DNA from: DASUXY01 sp035301985 | Lineage (GTDB): Bacteria; Bacillota; Bacilli; Bacillales; Amphibacillaceae | Assembly (NCBI GenBank): GCA_035301985.1 | Contig: DATGTE010000028.1 | Location: 62,001 to 126,000, forward strand | Direction of reading: 5' to 3' | DNA: 64,000 nucleotides | Part shown: in pieces, positions 7,997-15,137 of the stretch | Numbering within the stretch: position 1 is the first letter of the stretch | Layout of the letters: each line of letters opens with the position of its first letter | Translations under genes and position numbers: made by a program | Notes under the pieces: generated by a model | Database searches by the model: none | The model's input: the letters and a program-made list of their open reading frames with translations, nothing else | Told to the model about the DNA's origin: nothing

Positions 7997-8950
7997 ATGA
8001 AACTCGTCAGCTTTAAATTAATGAAAAATTCCGGTGATTACAAAATCGGCTGTTTCGTAAATGATCGTGTCATTGATATTCAACAAGCACATAAGAAGTA
8101 TTTAATGGACAAAGAAAAAGTGACCTTGTTAAACGGAGAGGACAAGCTGTTACCATCGGATCCATCACAATTTTTTTCGCTAGGGATTCCAGCGATTCAA
8201 CAAGCTAAAAAAGCATGTGATCACGTGTTGAATTCGAAGGTTGAAGATGTGGGATTTATATTCGATCACGAAGCGATTACGTTATCGACTCCGATTCCCA
8301 ATCCATCAAAGATCATCTGTGTAGGCCAAAATTATGCAGAGCACGTTTCGGAAATGGCGAGTGATATCCCTAAATTCCCGGTGTTATTTGCGAAATTTTC
8401 AAACGCATTGATTGGTCCGGAAGATGCAATCGAGAAGCCAGCGATCACGAACCGATTGGATTATGAGGTGGAGCTTGCGATTGTGATTGGAAAAGAAGCA
8501 GCAAATATCTCCAAAGAAGAGGCCTATGATTACATTGCCGGATATACGATCGCTAATGACACATCAGCCCGTGATTTACAGAAACAAACCCCTCAGTGGT
8601 TACAAGGGAAAACATTAGATCGTTCAACACCTGTTGGTCCGTGGGTTGTTACATCAGATGAAGTTGGTGATGCAGCGAATTTATCCATTCGTTCTTATGT
8701 CAATGGCGAAGAACGACAAGCATCGCATACAAGTCATTTTATTTTCGATATTCCGTTTTTACTAGAGTATATATCAAAAATTATGACACTTGAACCCGGA
8801 GATATTATTTTAACAGGTACCCCTGATGGAGTTGGTTTTGCGATGAGCCCACCACGCTTTTTAGAAGAAGGAGATCAGGTTACTTTAGAAATTGAAAAGA
8901 TTGGTAGAATGGAAAATGTCGTCAAGAATCGCTCTTCATCTGGAAAATAA
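7997..8950 (+). CDS. fumarylacetoacetate hydrolase family protein
   Basis: A 317-residue member of the FAH superfamily (acylpyruvase, 2-hydroxyhepta-2,4-diene-1,7-dioate isomerase and similar). The N-terminal cap domain covers about 90 residues. The catalytic domain shows IICVGQNYAEH, the acidic metal-binding pair in DYEVELAIVIG, a third acidic ligand near TIANDTSARDLQ, and ILTGTPDGVG near the C-terminus. The family uses Mg2+/Mn2+ to cleave or decarboxylate beta-diketo acids; the substrate here cannot be told. The frame is open upstream through the 6S terminator, but ATG 7997 with GGAGAGGGG just upstream is the sensible start. In B. subtilis yrvM (tcdA) occupies this region. Confidence 0.88.
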   Translation: MKLVSFKLMKNSGDYKIGCFVNDRVIDIQQAHKKYLMDKEKVTLLNGEDKLLPSDPSQFFSLGIPAIQQAKKACDHVLNSKVEDVGFIFDHEAITLSTPIPNPSKIICVGQNYAEHVSEMASDIPKFPVLFAKFSNALIGPEDAIEKPAITNRLDYEVELAIVIGKEAANISKEEAYDYIAGYTIANDTSARDLQKQTPQWLQGKTLDRSTPVGPWVVTSDEVGDAANLSIRSYVNGEERQASHTSHFIFDIPFLLEYISKIMTLEPGDIILTGTPDGVGFAMSPPRFLEEGDQVTLEIEKIGRMENVVKNRSSSGK

Positions 8951-8961
8951 TAAAGGGTGAT

Positions 8962-8999
8962 AAAAATAGAACTCCCGTTAACTCAGGAGTTCTATTTTT
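8962..8999. terminator. bidirectional terminator between convergent genes
   Basis: A perfect 14-base inverted repeat: AAAAATAGAACTCC (8962-8975) and GGAGTTCTATTTTT (8986-8999), with a 10-base loop. The A and T tracts serve both the FAH-family gene and the minus-strand regulator. Confidence 0.9.
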
Positions 9000-9011
9000 A
9001 CATGTGCCTGT

Positions 9012-9671
9012 TTATGAGTTAGGCCCTTCAATCACTTGTTCTAGATTCCCGTTTTTATCCATCCGAAACGATGGTGGTTTTAAGGAACCTTGGTCATCAA
9101 GCACTGTCATCTTGCGAGCGCGATCCATAATTTGAACAAATACTTGATAGTCTTCTTTAATTGTATGAAGTTGGTTTCTCGTTTCTGATAGTTTCTTTTC
9201 TAAATCAGAATTTTGTTGCTTTAACCGGTCGTTTTCCTTTTTCATGTCATCGAGTGTCATCTTTGATTGGTTGGAAGCCGAGTATTCCTGCTTCAATTGA
9301 TGTAAAAATTGAATGACGTGATCCAATGTAATGGTTGGATGATTACTTTGCATCAAATCAAGTGTCTCTTTCCCATCGTTTTGTGTCATGACAAGAGACT
9401 GTGATTGTCGTTTAGATGAAGTTTTCTGCCGTTCTAGTGAGCGTTTCTTTTCCTTTCGTTGCCTTTTTGCGAGTTCAATAGCATCGATATATTTTTTACG
9501 GATTTCAGCATTCCAACGAAATCCACATGCAGCTGACGTGCGATTTAGTTTGTCACCTACTTCTTCAAAAGCATTTAACTGTGTACTACCGTCACGTATA
9601 TGACGCAATACAGTTTCTGCTAATAAAAGATCATCTTCGTGTGACCATGCATCTTGTCTGACTTTAGCCAA
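9012..9671 (-). CDS. RsfA/YlbO-family prespore regulator
   Basis: A 219-residue protein of the RsfA family, which in B. subtilis tunes sigma-F-dependent prespore transcription. The N-terminal Myb/SANT-like region reads RQDAWSHEDDLLLAETVLRH...LNRTSAACGFRWNAEIRK. A basic linker follows (KRQRKEKKRSLERQK), then a coiled coil (about residues 125-180, LKQQNSDLEKKLSETRNQL). The upstream ATG (9680) directly abuts the SD AAAGGAG, so I take the in-frame TTG at 9671, nine bases from the SD, giving MAKVRQDAW. Transcribed alone. RsfA itself and YlbO are both possible orthologues. Confidence 0.85.
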   Translation of the reverse strand: MAKVRQDAWSHEDDLLLAETVLRHIRDGSTQLNAFEEVGDKLNRTSAACGFRWNAEIRKKYIDAIELAKRQRKEKKRSLERQKTSSKRQSQSLVMTQNDGKETLDLMQSNHPTITLDHVIQFLHQLKQEYSASNQSKMTLDDMKKENDRLKQQNSDLEKKLSETRNQLHTIKEDYQVFVQIMDRARKMTVLDDQGSLKPPSFRMDKNGNLEQVIEGPNS

Positions 9672-9680
9672 TGAGCCCAT

Positions 9681-10052
9681 CTCCTTTTCCTATTACACTG
9701 TAACCATTTATAAATTTTTTAACGGATCATGATGAATGGTGGATAAAGCGTATGCATAGGGATCCCCGAGTTGTCTACATGAAGAGATAAAGAATACAGG
9801 TTCCCTTTTCCTACAATTCTTACTTTCATATCTCGTAATATTCTCCCTAAACAACCACCAATCAGTCATCTTTAAACGTTAGTTTATCCCTTTAGAAAAG
9901 TAATTATACGTGGGCGTTACTTTTTATTTGCACGATTGCTGATGTGGATACGTTCTAATTTTACGTTTTCATTCTATATCGATATCGGACTATGAAGTGG
10001 GTTTCTTCATTTTTTAGACGGATGCGAATGTAAACGCAAGGCAGTCGGTTAT
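9681..10052. other. intergenic region with two plus-strand hairpins
   Basis: No gene seen. AAAAGTAA (9896-9903) pairs with TTACTTTT (9917-9924). ATGAAG (9992-9997) pairs with CTTCAT (10005-10010), followed by six T. Both neighbouring genes are on the minus strand, so the second hairpin is in the wrong orientation to serve them; it could end an unannotated plus-strand RNA. Confidence 0.4.
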
Positions 10053-11336
10053 TTACAAAGACTTCTTGGAATCCGCCTTAATTTTTTCATAAACTTGTTT
10101 CATGGCTCGTTCGAATTTTCCACTGTTTTTTGGCACATAATATTGTTTGTTAACTAATTCATCAGGTAAATATTGTTGTTTAACCCAACCGCTTTCAAAG
10201 TGATGTGGGTATTGATAACCGACGCCTCGCCCGAGTGATTTTGCACCTTTGTAATGTGCGTCTTTTAAATGAAGCGGAACTTCACCACTTTTTCCAGAGC
10301 GAATATCGCTTAGAGCCGCATCTAATGCTTTGTAGGCTGTATTTGACTTCGGTGATAAACTTAACTCCACAACAGCGACAGCTAATGGGATTCTCGCTTC
10401 TGGAAAGCCTAACCTTTCCGCCGCTTCAACAGCTGCAATTGTCCGTGGACCAGCTTGTGGACTGGCTAGGCCGATATCTTCATAGGCGATTACGATCATT
10501 CGTCGGGCGATGCTTTCCAAGTCACCAGCCTCAATCAAACGGCCTAAATAGTGTAGAGCAGCATCGACATCACTTCCACGAATGGATTTTTGGAAGGCCG
10601 ATAAGACGTCATAATGCGCATCTCCGTCCTTGTCGTGGGAGAAGCTTTTCTTTTGCATGCATTCTTCGGCCACGTCGAGTGTAATGACGATTTCACCGTG
10701 GCTATTTTCAGGAGTAGAAAAAACAGCTAATTCTAAACCATTCAATGCTGCCCGCATATCTCCATTCGCACTCATTGCCAAGTGATCGAGTGCATCATCA
10801 TCAAGCGCGATATCATATTCACCTAACCCGCTTCCACGATCATGGATTGCCCGTTCAATAGCCGTTTTCATATGAGTCGTTGATAGGGGGTATAATTCAA
10901 ATAGGTGGCAACGACTGCGAATCGCTGGGTTAATTGCATGATATGGATTGCTCGTCGTACATCCAATTAACGTAATTAAATTGCTTTCTAAATGGGGCAA
11001 TAAAAAGTCTTGTTTTGCTTTATCGAGGCGGTGAACTTCATCAAGAATTAATACGACATGTCCGGTCATCTTCGCCTCTTCAGCTACAATTTCCATATCT
11101 TTTTTGCGGTCGACAACCGCATTAAGCGTGCGCACTGGTAGGTCTAAAGTTTTCGCTAATGCAACGGCCATCGATGTCTTTCCAGTACCGGGTGGACCGA
11201 ACAAAATCATCGATGCTAACCGATTCGCTTGAATCATACGATGAACAATTTTGTTTTCACCGACAAGATGTTCCTGGCCAATAATTTCATCAATATGTGA
11301 AGGTCGCATTCGGAATGCGAGAGGTTGTTGTTTCAT
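10053..11336 (-). CDS. rarA: replication-associated recombination protein RarA (MgsA), AAA+ ATPase
   Basis: A 427-residue AAA+ ATPase related to clamp loaders and RuvB, acting at stalled replication forks. Walker A is GPPGTGKTSMA (about residues 47-57), Walker B LILDEVHRLDKAKQDFLLP, sensor 1 GCTTSNP. The C-terminal tetramerisation region carries the conserved GSDVDAALHYL and PEARIPLAVAVVELSLSPKSN. The frame extends 51 codons further upstream, but ATG 11336 follows AAAAGGACG at proper spacing and gives the family N-terminus MKQQPLAFRMRP. Divergent from cymR, as in B. subtilis (yrvN). Confidence 0.96.
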   Translation of the reverse strand: MKQQPLAFRMRPSHIDEIIGQEHLVGENKIVHRMIQANRLASMILFGPPGTGKTSMAVALAKTLDLPVRTLNAVVDRKKDMEIVAEEAKMTGHVVLILDEVHRLDKAKQDFLLPHLESNLITLIGCTTSNPYHAINPAIRSRCHLFELYPLSTTHMKTAIERAIHDRGSGLGEYDIALDDDALDHLAMSANGDMRAALNGLELAVFSTPENSHGEIVITLDVAEECMQKKSFSHDKDGDAHYDVLSAFQKSIRGSDVDAALHYLGRLIEAGDLESIARRMIVIAYEDIGLASPQAGPRTIAAVEAAERLGFPEARIPLAVAVVELSLSPKSNTAYKALDAALSDIRSGKSGEVPLHLKDAHYKGAKSLGRGVGYQYPHHFESGWVKQQYLPDELVNKQYYVPKNSGKFERAMKQVYEKIKADSKKSL

Positions 11337-11413
11337 TTGAATCGTCCTTTTATTTTTAATGATGGTATGTCCAGGGTAATCGTGAAAGTAATAAAATGCA
11401 AGATGCTTGCCGT

Positions 11414-11453
11414 TCATGATATAATGTAATGTATCATGATATAATGTAGTGCA
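11414..11453 (+). promoter_or_regulatory. tandem duplicated extended -10 promoter upstream of cymR
   Basis: Two adjacent 20-base units (11414-11433 and 11434-11453), 18 of 20 identical, each containing TCATGATATAATGTA with TATAAT at 11420-11425 and 11440-11445 preceded by TGA, i.e. an extended -10. No good -35 is seen. The position, 77-116 bases before the cymR start, fits a double promoter for cymR-iscS-mnmA. Confidence 0.55.
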
Positions 11454-11529
11454 TGATGAAAAGAAATGGAATTCTTTTATTTCCCACAAACATTTTCCAT
11501 GTTCGGAGCTTACAATAGAGGTGTATTCG

Positions 11530-11949
11530 ATGAAAATTTCTACAAAAGGACGTTACGGCCTAACGATTATGGTCGCGTTAGCTAAAAAGTATGGGGAAGG
11601 TCCGACCTCATTAAAATCAATTGCTAGAGAACACAATTTATCGGAATATTATTTGGAACAGTTAGCTGCTCCGTTGCGTAACGCCGGTCTCATTAAAAGC
11701 ATTCGTGGGGCTTATGGTGGCTATAAACTATCTAAACAGCCGCGTGATATAACGGCTGGAGATATTATTCGTGTTTTAGAAGGTCCGATCACACTAGTTG
11801 AAGATATTGAAGATGAAGAGCCAGCTAACCAAGCGTTGTGGCTTAGAATTAGGGATGCTGTAAAAAGTGTCTTAGACGAAACGACTTTAGAAGATTTATT
11901 ACAGCATGAAGATGATGAGCCCCGTGAGGCGTATATGTTTTATATATAA
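11530..11949 (+). CDS. cymR: Rrf2-family cysteine metabolism repressor CymR
   Basis: A 139-residue Rrf2 winged-helix repressor. In B. subtilis CymR, in complex with CysK, represses cysteine and sulfur acquisition genes when cysteine is plentiful. The N-terminus MKISTKGRYGLTIMVALAKK, recognition region LKSIAREHNLSEYYLEQLAAPL and wing GAYGGYKLSK match the family. The Fe-S cysteines of IscR are absent, as expected for CymR. The open frame reaches further upstream, but ATG 11530 with TAGAGGTG 8 bases before it gives the expected length. It is 28 bases from iscS. Confidence 0.95.
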   Translation: MKISTKGRYGLTIMVALAKKYGEGPTSLKSIAREHNLSEYYLEQLAAPLRNAGLIKSIRGAYGGYKLSKQPRDITAGDIIRVLEGPITLVEDIEDEEPANQALWLRIRDAVKSVLDETTLEDLLQHEDDEPREAYMFYI

Positions 11950-11977
11950 TGTATGAGGAGAAGAAGGGATTTTATTC

Positions 11978-13129
11978 ATGAAACAAATTTATTTAGATCA
12001 TGCAGCGACAACTCCTGTTCATCCGGAAGTAATCGATACGATGATTCCCCTATACCATGAAGTGTTTGGTAATCCGTCAAGTGTACATGCGTTTGGACGA
12101 GCAGCCCGAAAGCACTTAGACGAAGCACGACGCACAATTGCAAGTAGTATTCATGCTAATGAGAAGGAGATTATTTTTACGAGTGGGGGAACGGAAGCGG
12201 ATAATTTAGCTTTAATGGGTGTAGCAAAAGCGAATCGGGATAAAGGGAACCATATTATAACAACAGTACAAGAACATCACGCCACACTTCGTACAGCGCA
12301 ATACTTGGAGGAACAAGGATTCCGCATCACATACTTGCCCGTTGAGGAAAGTGGACAAGTTTCCGTTGATGATCTCAGGGAAGCATTGACCGACGAGACT
12401 ATTCTCGTTTCGTTAATGTATGTGAACAATGAAACGGGTGTGATTCAACCAATTTCTGAAATAGGTAAAATTTTACAGGGGCATCAAGCATATTTTCATA
12501 CAGATGCTGTGCAAGCATATGGATTAATCGATCTTGATGTAAAACAACTCGGAATTGACCTGTTGTCCGCTGCTTCACATAAAATAAACGGCCCTAAAGG
12601 AGTCGGTTTTTTATATGCAAAAGAAGATGTTCCAATGGCTCCCTTGCATTTCGGTGGGGAACAAGAGCGTAAACGCCGCCCAGGAACTGAAAATGTAGTT
12701 CATATCGTCGGATTTGCAAAAGCTGTTGAATTAGCAGGAAGGAATCGAACGGAAAACAGACGACGATACAAATTATATAAGGAAACATTCCTTTCAGAGC
12801 TGAAGGAAAATGGTGTCACCTTTAAGGTAAATGGTGATTTAGAACAGACAATTCCTTCGATTGTGAATATTAGTTTTCCTGGTATAGATGTTGAGGCATT
12901 ACTTGCGAATTTTGATTTGAACGGAATTTCTGCTTCAAGTGGAAGTGCTTGTACCGCAGGGTCTGTAGAACCATCCCATGTGTTACGAGCATTGTACGGA
13001 GCAGATAACGAACGAATCCGAAGTTCAATTCGCTTTAGTTTTGGCTTGCATCAAACCGTTGAAGACATGAAGGAAACAGCCCGAAGAGTAGCAGAAATTG
13101 TTAAACGATTAAAAAACATGGAGGTGTAA
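11978..13129 (+). CDS. iscS: cysteine desulfurase (IscS/YrvO type)
   Basis: A PLP enzyme taking sulfur from cysteine; next to mnmA it supplies persulfide for tRNA 2-thiouridine. It has 383 residues. The N-terminus is IYLDHAATTPVHPEV; PLP Lys is in SHKINGPKG (about residues 202-210); the catalytic Cys is in ASSGSACTAGS near residue 325, within the longer mobile loop typical of group I. The stop abuts the start of mnmA, so the two are surely co-expressed. CymR control of the operon is inferred from position. Orthologue of B. subtilis YrvO, which is dedicated to MnmA. Confidence 0.96.
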   Translation: MKQIYLDHAATTPVHPEVIDTMIPLYHEVFGNPSSVHAFGRAARKHLDEARRTIASSIHANEKEIIFTSGGTEADNLALMGVAKANRDKGNHIITTVQEHHATLRTAQYLEEQGFRITYLPVEESGQVSVDDLREALTDETILVSLMYVNNETGVIQPISEIGKILQGHQAYFHTDAVQAYGLIDLDVKQLGIDLLSAASHKINGPKGVGFLYAKEDVPMAPLHFGGEQERKRRPGTENVVHIVGFAKAVELAGRNRTENRRRYKLYKETFLSELKENGVTFKVNGDLEQTIPSIVNISFPGIDVEALLANFDLNGISASSGSACTAGSVEPSHVLRALYGADNERIRSSIRFSFGLHQTVEDMKETARRVAEIVKRLKNMEV

Positions 13130-13132
13130 ATG

Positions 13133-14278
13133 ATGAGTAAACAACATATACGTGTCGTCGTAGGTATGAGCGGTGGAGTTGATTCTTCCGTTACTGCTTT
13201 GCTCCTTAAAGAACAAGGGTATGATGTCGTCGGTATTTTTATGAAAAACTGGGATGATACCGATGAATTTGGAGTGTGTACAGCAACTGAAGATTTTGAT
13301 GATGTTGTACGTGTATCAAATCAATTGGATATTCCGTATTATTCTGTCAACTTCGAAAAAGAGTATTGGGATAAAGTATTTACGTACTTTTTAGATGAAT
13401 ATAAGGCAGGCAGAACACCCAATCCCGATGTCATGTGTAACAAAGAGATCAAATTTAAAGCTTTTCTTGACCATGCGCTGTCATTAGGTGCGGATTATGT
13501 AGCGACAGGACATTATGCACAGGTCCGTCAAACGAATGGTCACTATGAATTGTTACGAGGTGTTGATCAAAACAAAGATCAAAGTTACTTCTTAAATCAA
13601 CTGTCAGAAGATGTTCTTCGTAGGGTGATGTTTCCTTTAGGTAACTTAACGAAAAAAGAAGTAAGAGCCATAGCAGAGGAACATGAACTCGTAACAGCTA
13701 AGAAAAAAGATAGTACGGGGATCTGTTTTATCGGTGAGCGTGATTTTAAAGAGTTTTTGAGTGAATATTTACCGGCACAACCTGGTGAGATGAAAACATT
13801 AGCAGGAGAAGTGAAGGGGGAGCACGATGGCTTAATGTATTACACAATTGGACAACGCCAAGGTTTAGGGATTGGTGGAGCAGGTGAGCCATGGTTTGTC
13901 GTCGGGAAAAATTTAGAGGAAAACGTCTTGTATGTTGAGCAAGGCTTCAATAATCCATACTTGTATTCAGACAGTCTCATTGCCACAGATGTCAATTGGA
14001 TCAATCCCGATCGAATCGAACAATCATTTACGTGTACAGCTAAGTTCCGTTATCGTCAAAAAGATAGCGGGGTTCGTGTGAAAATCTTAGATGATGAGCG
14101 AGTACATGTGCAATTTGATGATCTTGAGCGAGCTGTTACCCCTGGCCAATCTGTCGTATTGTATGACGGGGAAGTGTGCCTTGGTGGAGGAACAATTGAT
14201 AAGATTATGAAAGATGGTAAAACATTAGATTATGTGAGCTATTCAAAATCAAGAGCAGCTGAATCTGTTACTTTATGA
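13133..14278 (+). CDS. mnmA: tRNA-specific 2-thiouridylase MnmA
   Basis: MnmA adenylates U34 of Glu, Gln and Lys tRNAs and inserts sulfur delivered by the cysteine desulfurase encoded just upstream. The 381-residue sequence has the PP-loop VVVGMSGGVDSSV at the N-terminus, the first catalytic Cys in NPDVMCNKEIKF and the second in STGICFIGERDFKEFL. The C-terminal beta-barrel RNA-binding domain ends with LYDGEVCLGGGTI. There are two adjacent ATG codons (13130 and 13133); the second is better spaced (8 bases) from GGAGG. Confidence 0.97.
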   Translation: MSKQHIRVVVGMSGGVDSSVTALLLKEQGYDVVGIFMKNWDDTDEFGVCTATEDFDDVVRVSNQLDIPYYSVNFEKEYWDKVFTYFLDEYKAGRTPNPDVMCNKEIKFKAFLDHALSLGADYVATGHYAQVRQTNGHYELLRGVDQNKDQSYFLNQLSEDVLRRVMFPLGNLTKKEVRAIAEEHELVTAKKKDSTGICFIGERDFKEFLSEYLPAQPGEMKTLAGEVKGEHDGLMYYTIGQRQGLGIGGAGEPWFVVGKNLEENVLYVEQGFNNPYLYSDSLIATDVNWINPDRIEQSFTCTAKFRYRQKDSGVRVKILDDERVHVQFDDLERAVTPGQSVVLYDGEVCLGGGTIDKIMKDGKTLDYVSYSKSRAAESVTL

Positions 14279-14457
14279 TTTAAAGGACGGTTTGTCTTTA
14301 CAAACAATATGACCTCTGAATGCTAGTCAATTCGGATAATAGAGTATATGAATGGACAACATGTTTAACGAGTTTACCGCACTTGTCGCTATCAGACGTA
14401 GTCCGTGAGCGAGAAGTGTGGTTCTCTATTTTCAAAAGAGGCTGAAGGAGAATGAAA

Positions 14458-15120
14458 TTGGATCGAAATAGACAAGCGATTACATACATAAAAGAAAATA
14501 AATTCAAAGAAGCGGCATCTCTGTTAAACGATATTATTTCTGAATACCCAAATGATCCTGTTGGCTATATTAACTTTGGTAATTTATTAACCCATTTAAA
14601 TGACACAACACGAGCAAAGCGTTTTTTTGAGCAAGCGATTCAACTCGATGCAAAAGCCGCAACCGCATACTATGGACTTGGCAATGCTTATTTTGAAGAG
14701 GAATCTTATGAAGAAGCACAAGCAAACTATCAACGCGCAATTGAAATGGGGCTTGAAGAAGCGGATGTCTTTTATATGCTTGGCATGTCTTTAAAAAATC
14801 AAGAATATGATAAATTAGCACTTCCGTATCTTTTACGAGCTACGGAATTGGATCCAGCGGATGTGGAATATGTATTTCAATATGGACTATCCCTGGCTCA
14901 ATCGAATTATATTGATGAATCGAAACAAATATTTGAAAAAGTGCTCAGCCTCCATGCCGAACATAGTGATGCACATTACAATCTTGGGGTAATCGAGCTG
15001 TATCATGATCGGCCCGAAAAGGCACGACAACACTTTGATATGGCACTAACGTATCAAAAAGATCACTTGTTAGCTATGAACGGAAAGAAAAAAGTAGAGG
15101 AATTACTGGATCAAACCTAG
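14458..15120 (+). CDS. tetratricopeptide repeat protein (YrrB-like)
   Basis: A 220-residue protein made almost wholly of TPR units, e.g. NFGNLLTHLNDTTRAKRFFEQAIQLD, YYGLGNAYFEEESYEEAQANYQRAIEMG and HYNLGVIELYHDRPEKARQHF, about six in a row. Such helical scaffolds mediate protein-protein contact; B. subtilis YrrB, at the same locus, has no firm function. An ATG at 14452 sits one base after AAGGAG, too close, so I favour the in-frame TTG at 14458 (7-base spacing). It lies between mnmA and recD2, possibly co-transcribed with recD2 (17-base gap). Confidence 0.88.
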   Translation: MDRNRQAITYIKENKFKEAASLLNDIISEYPNDPVGYINFGNLLTHLNDTTRAKRFFEQAIQLDAKAATAYYGLGNAYFEEESYEEAQANYQRAIEMGLEEADVFYMLGMSLKNQEYDKLALPYLLRATELDPADVEYVFQYGLSLAQSNYIDESKQIFEKVLSLHAEHSDAHYNLGVIELYHDRPEKARQHFDMALTYQKDHLLAMNGKKKVEELLDQT

Positions 15121-15137
15121 AATTGTGAGGGTTTAAC

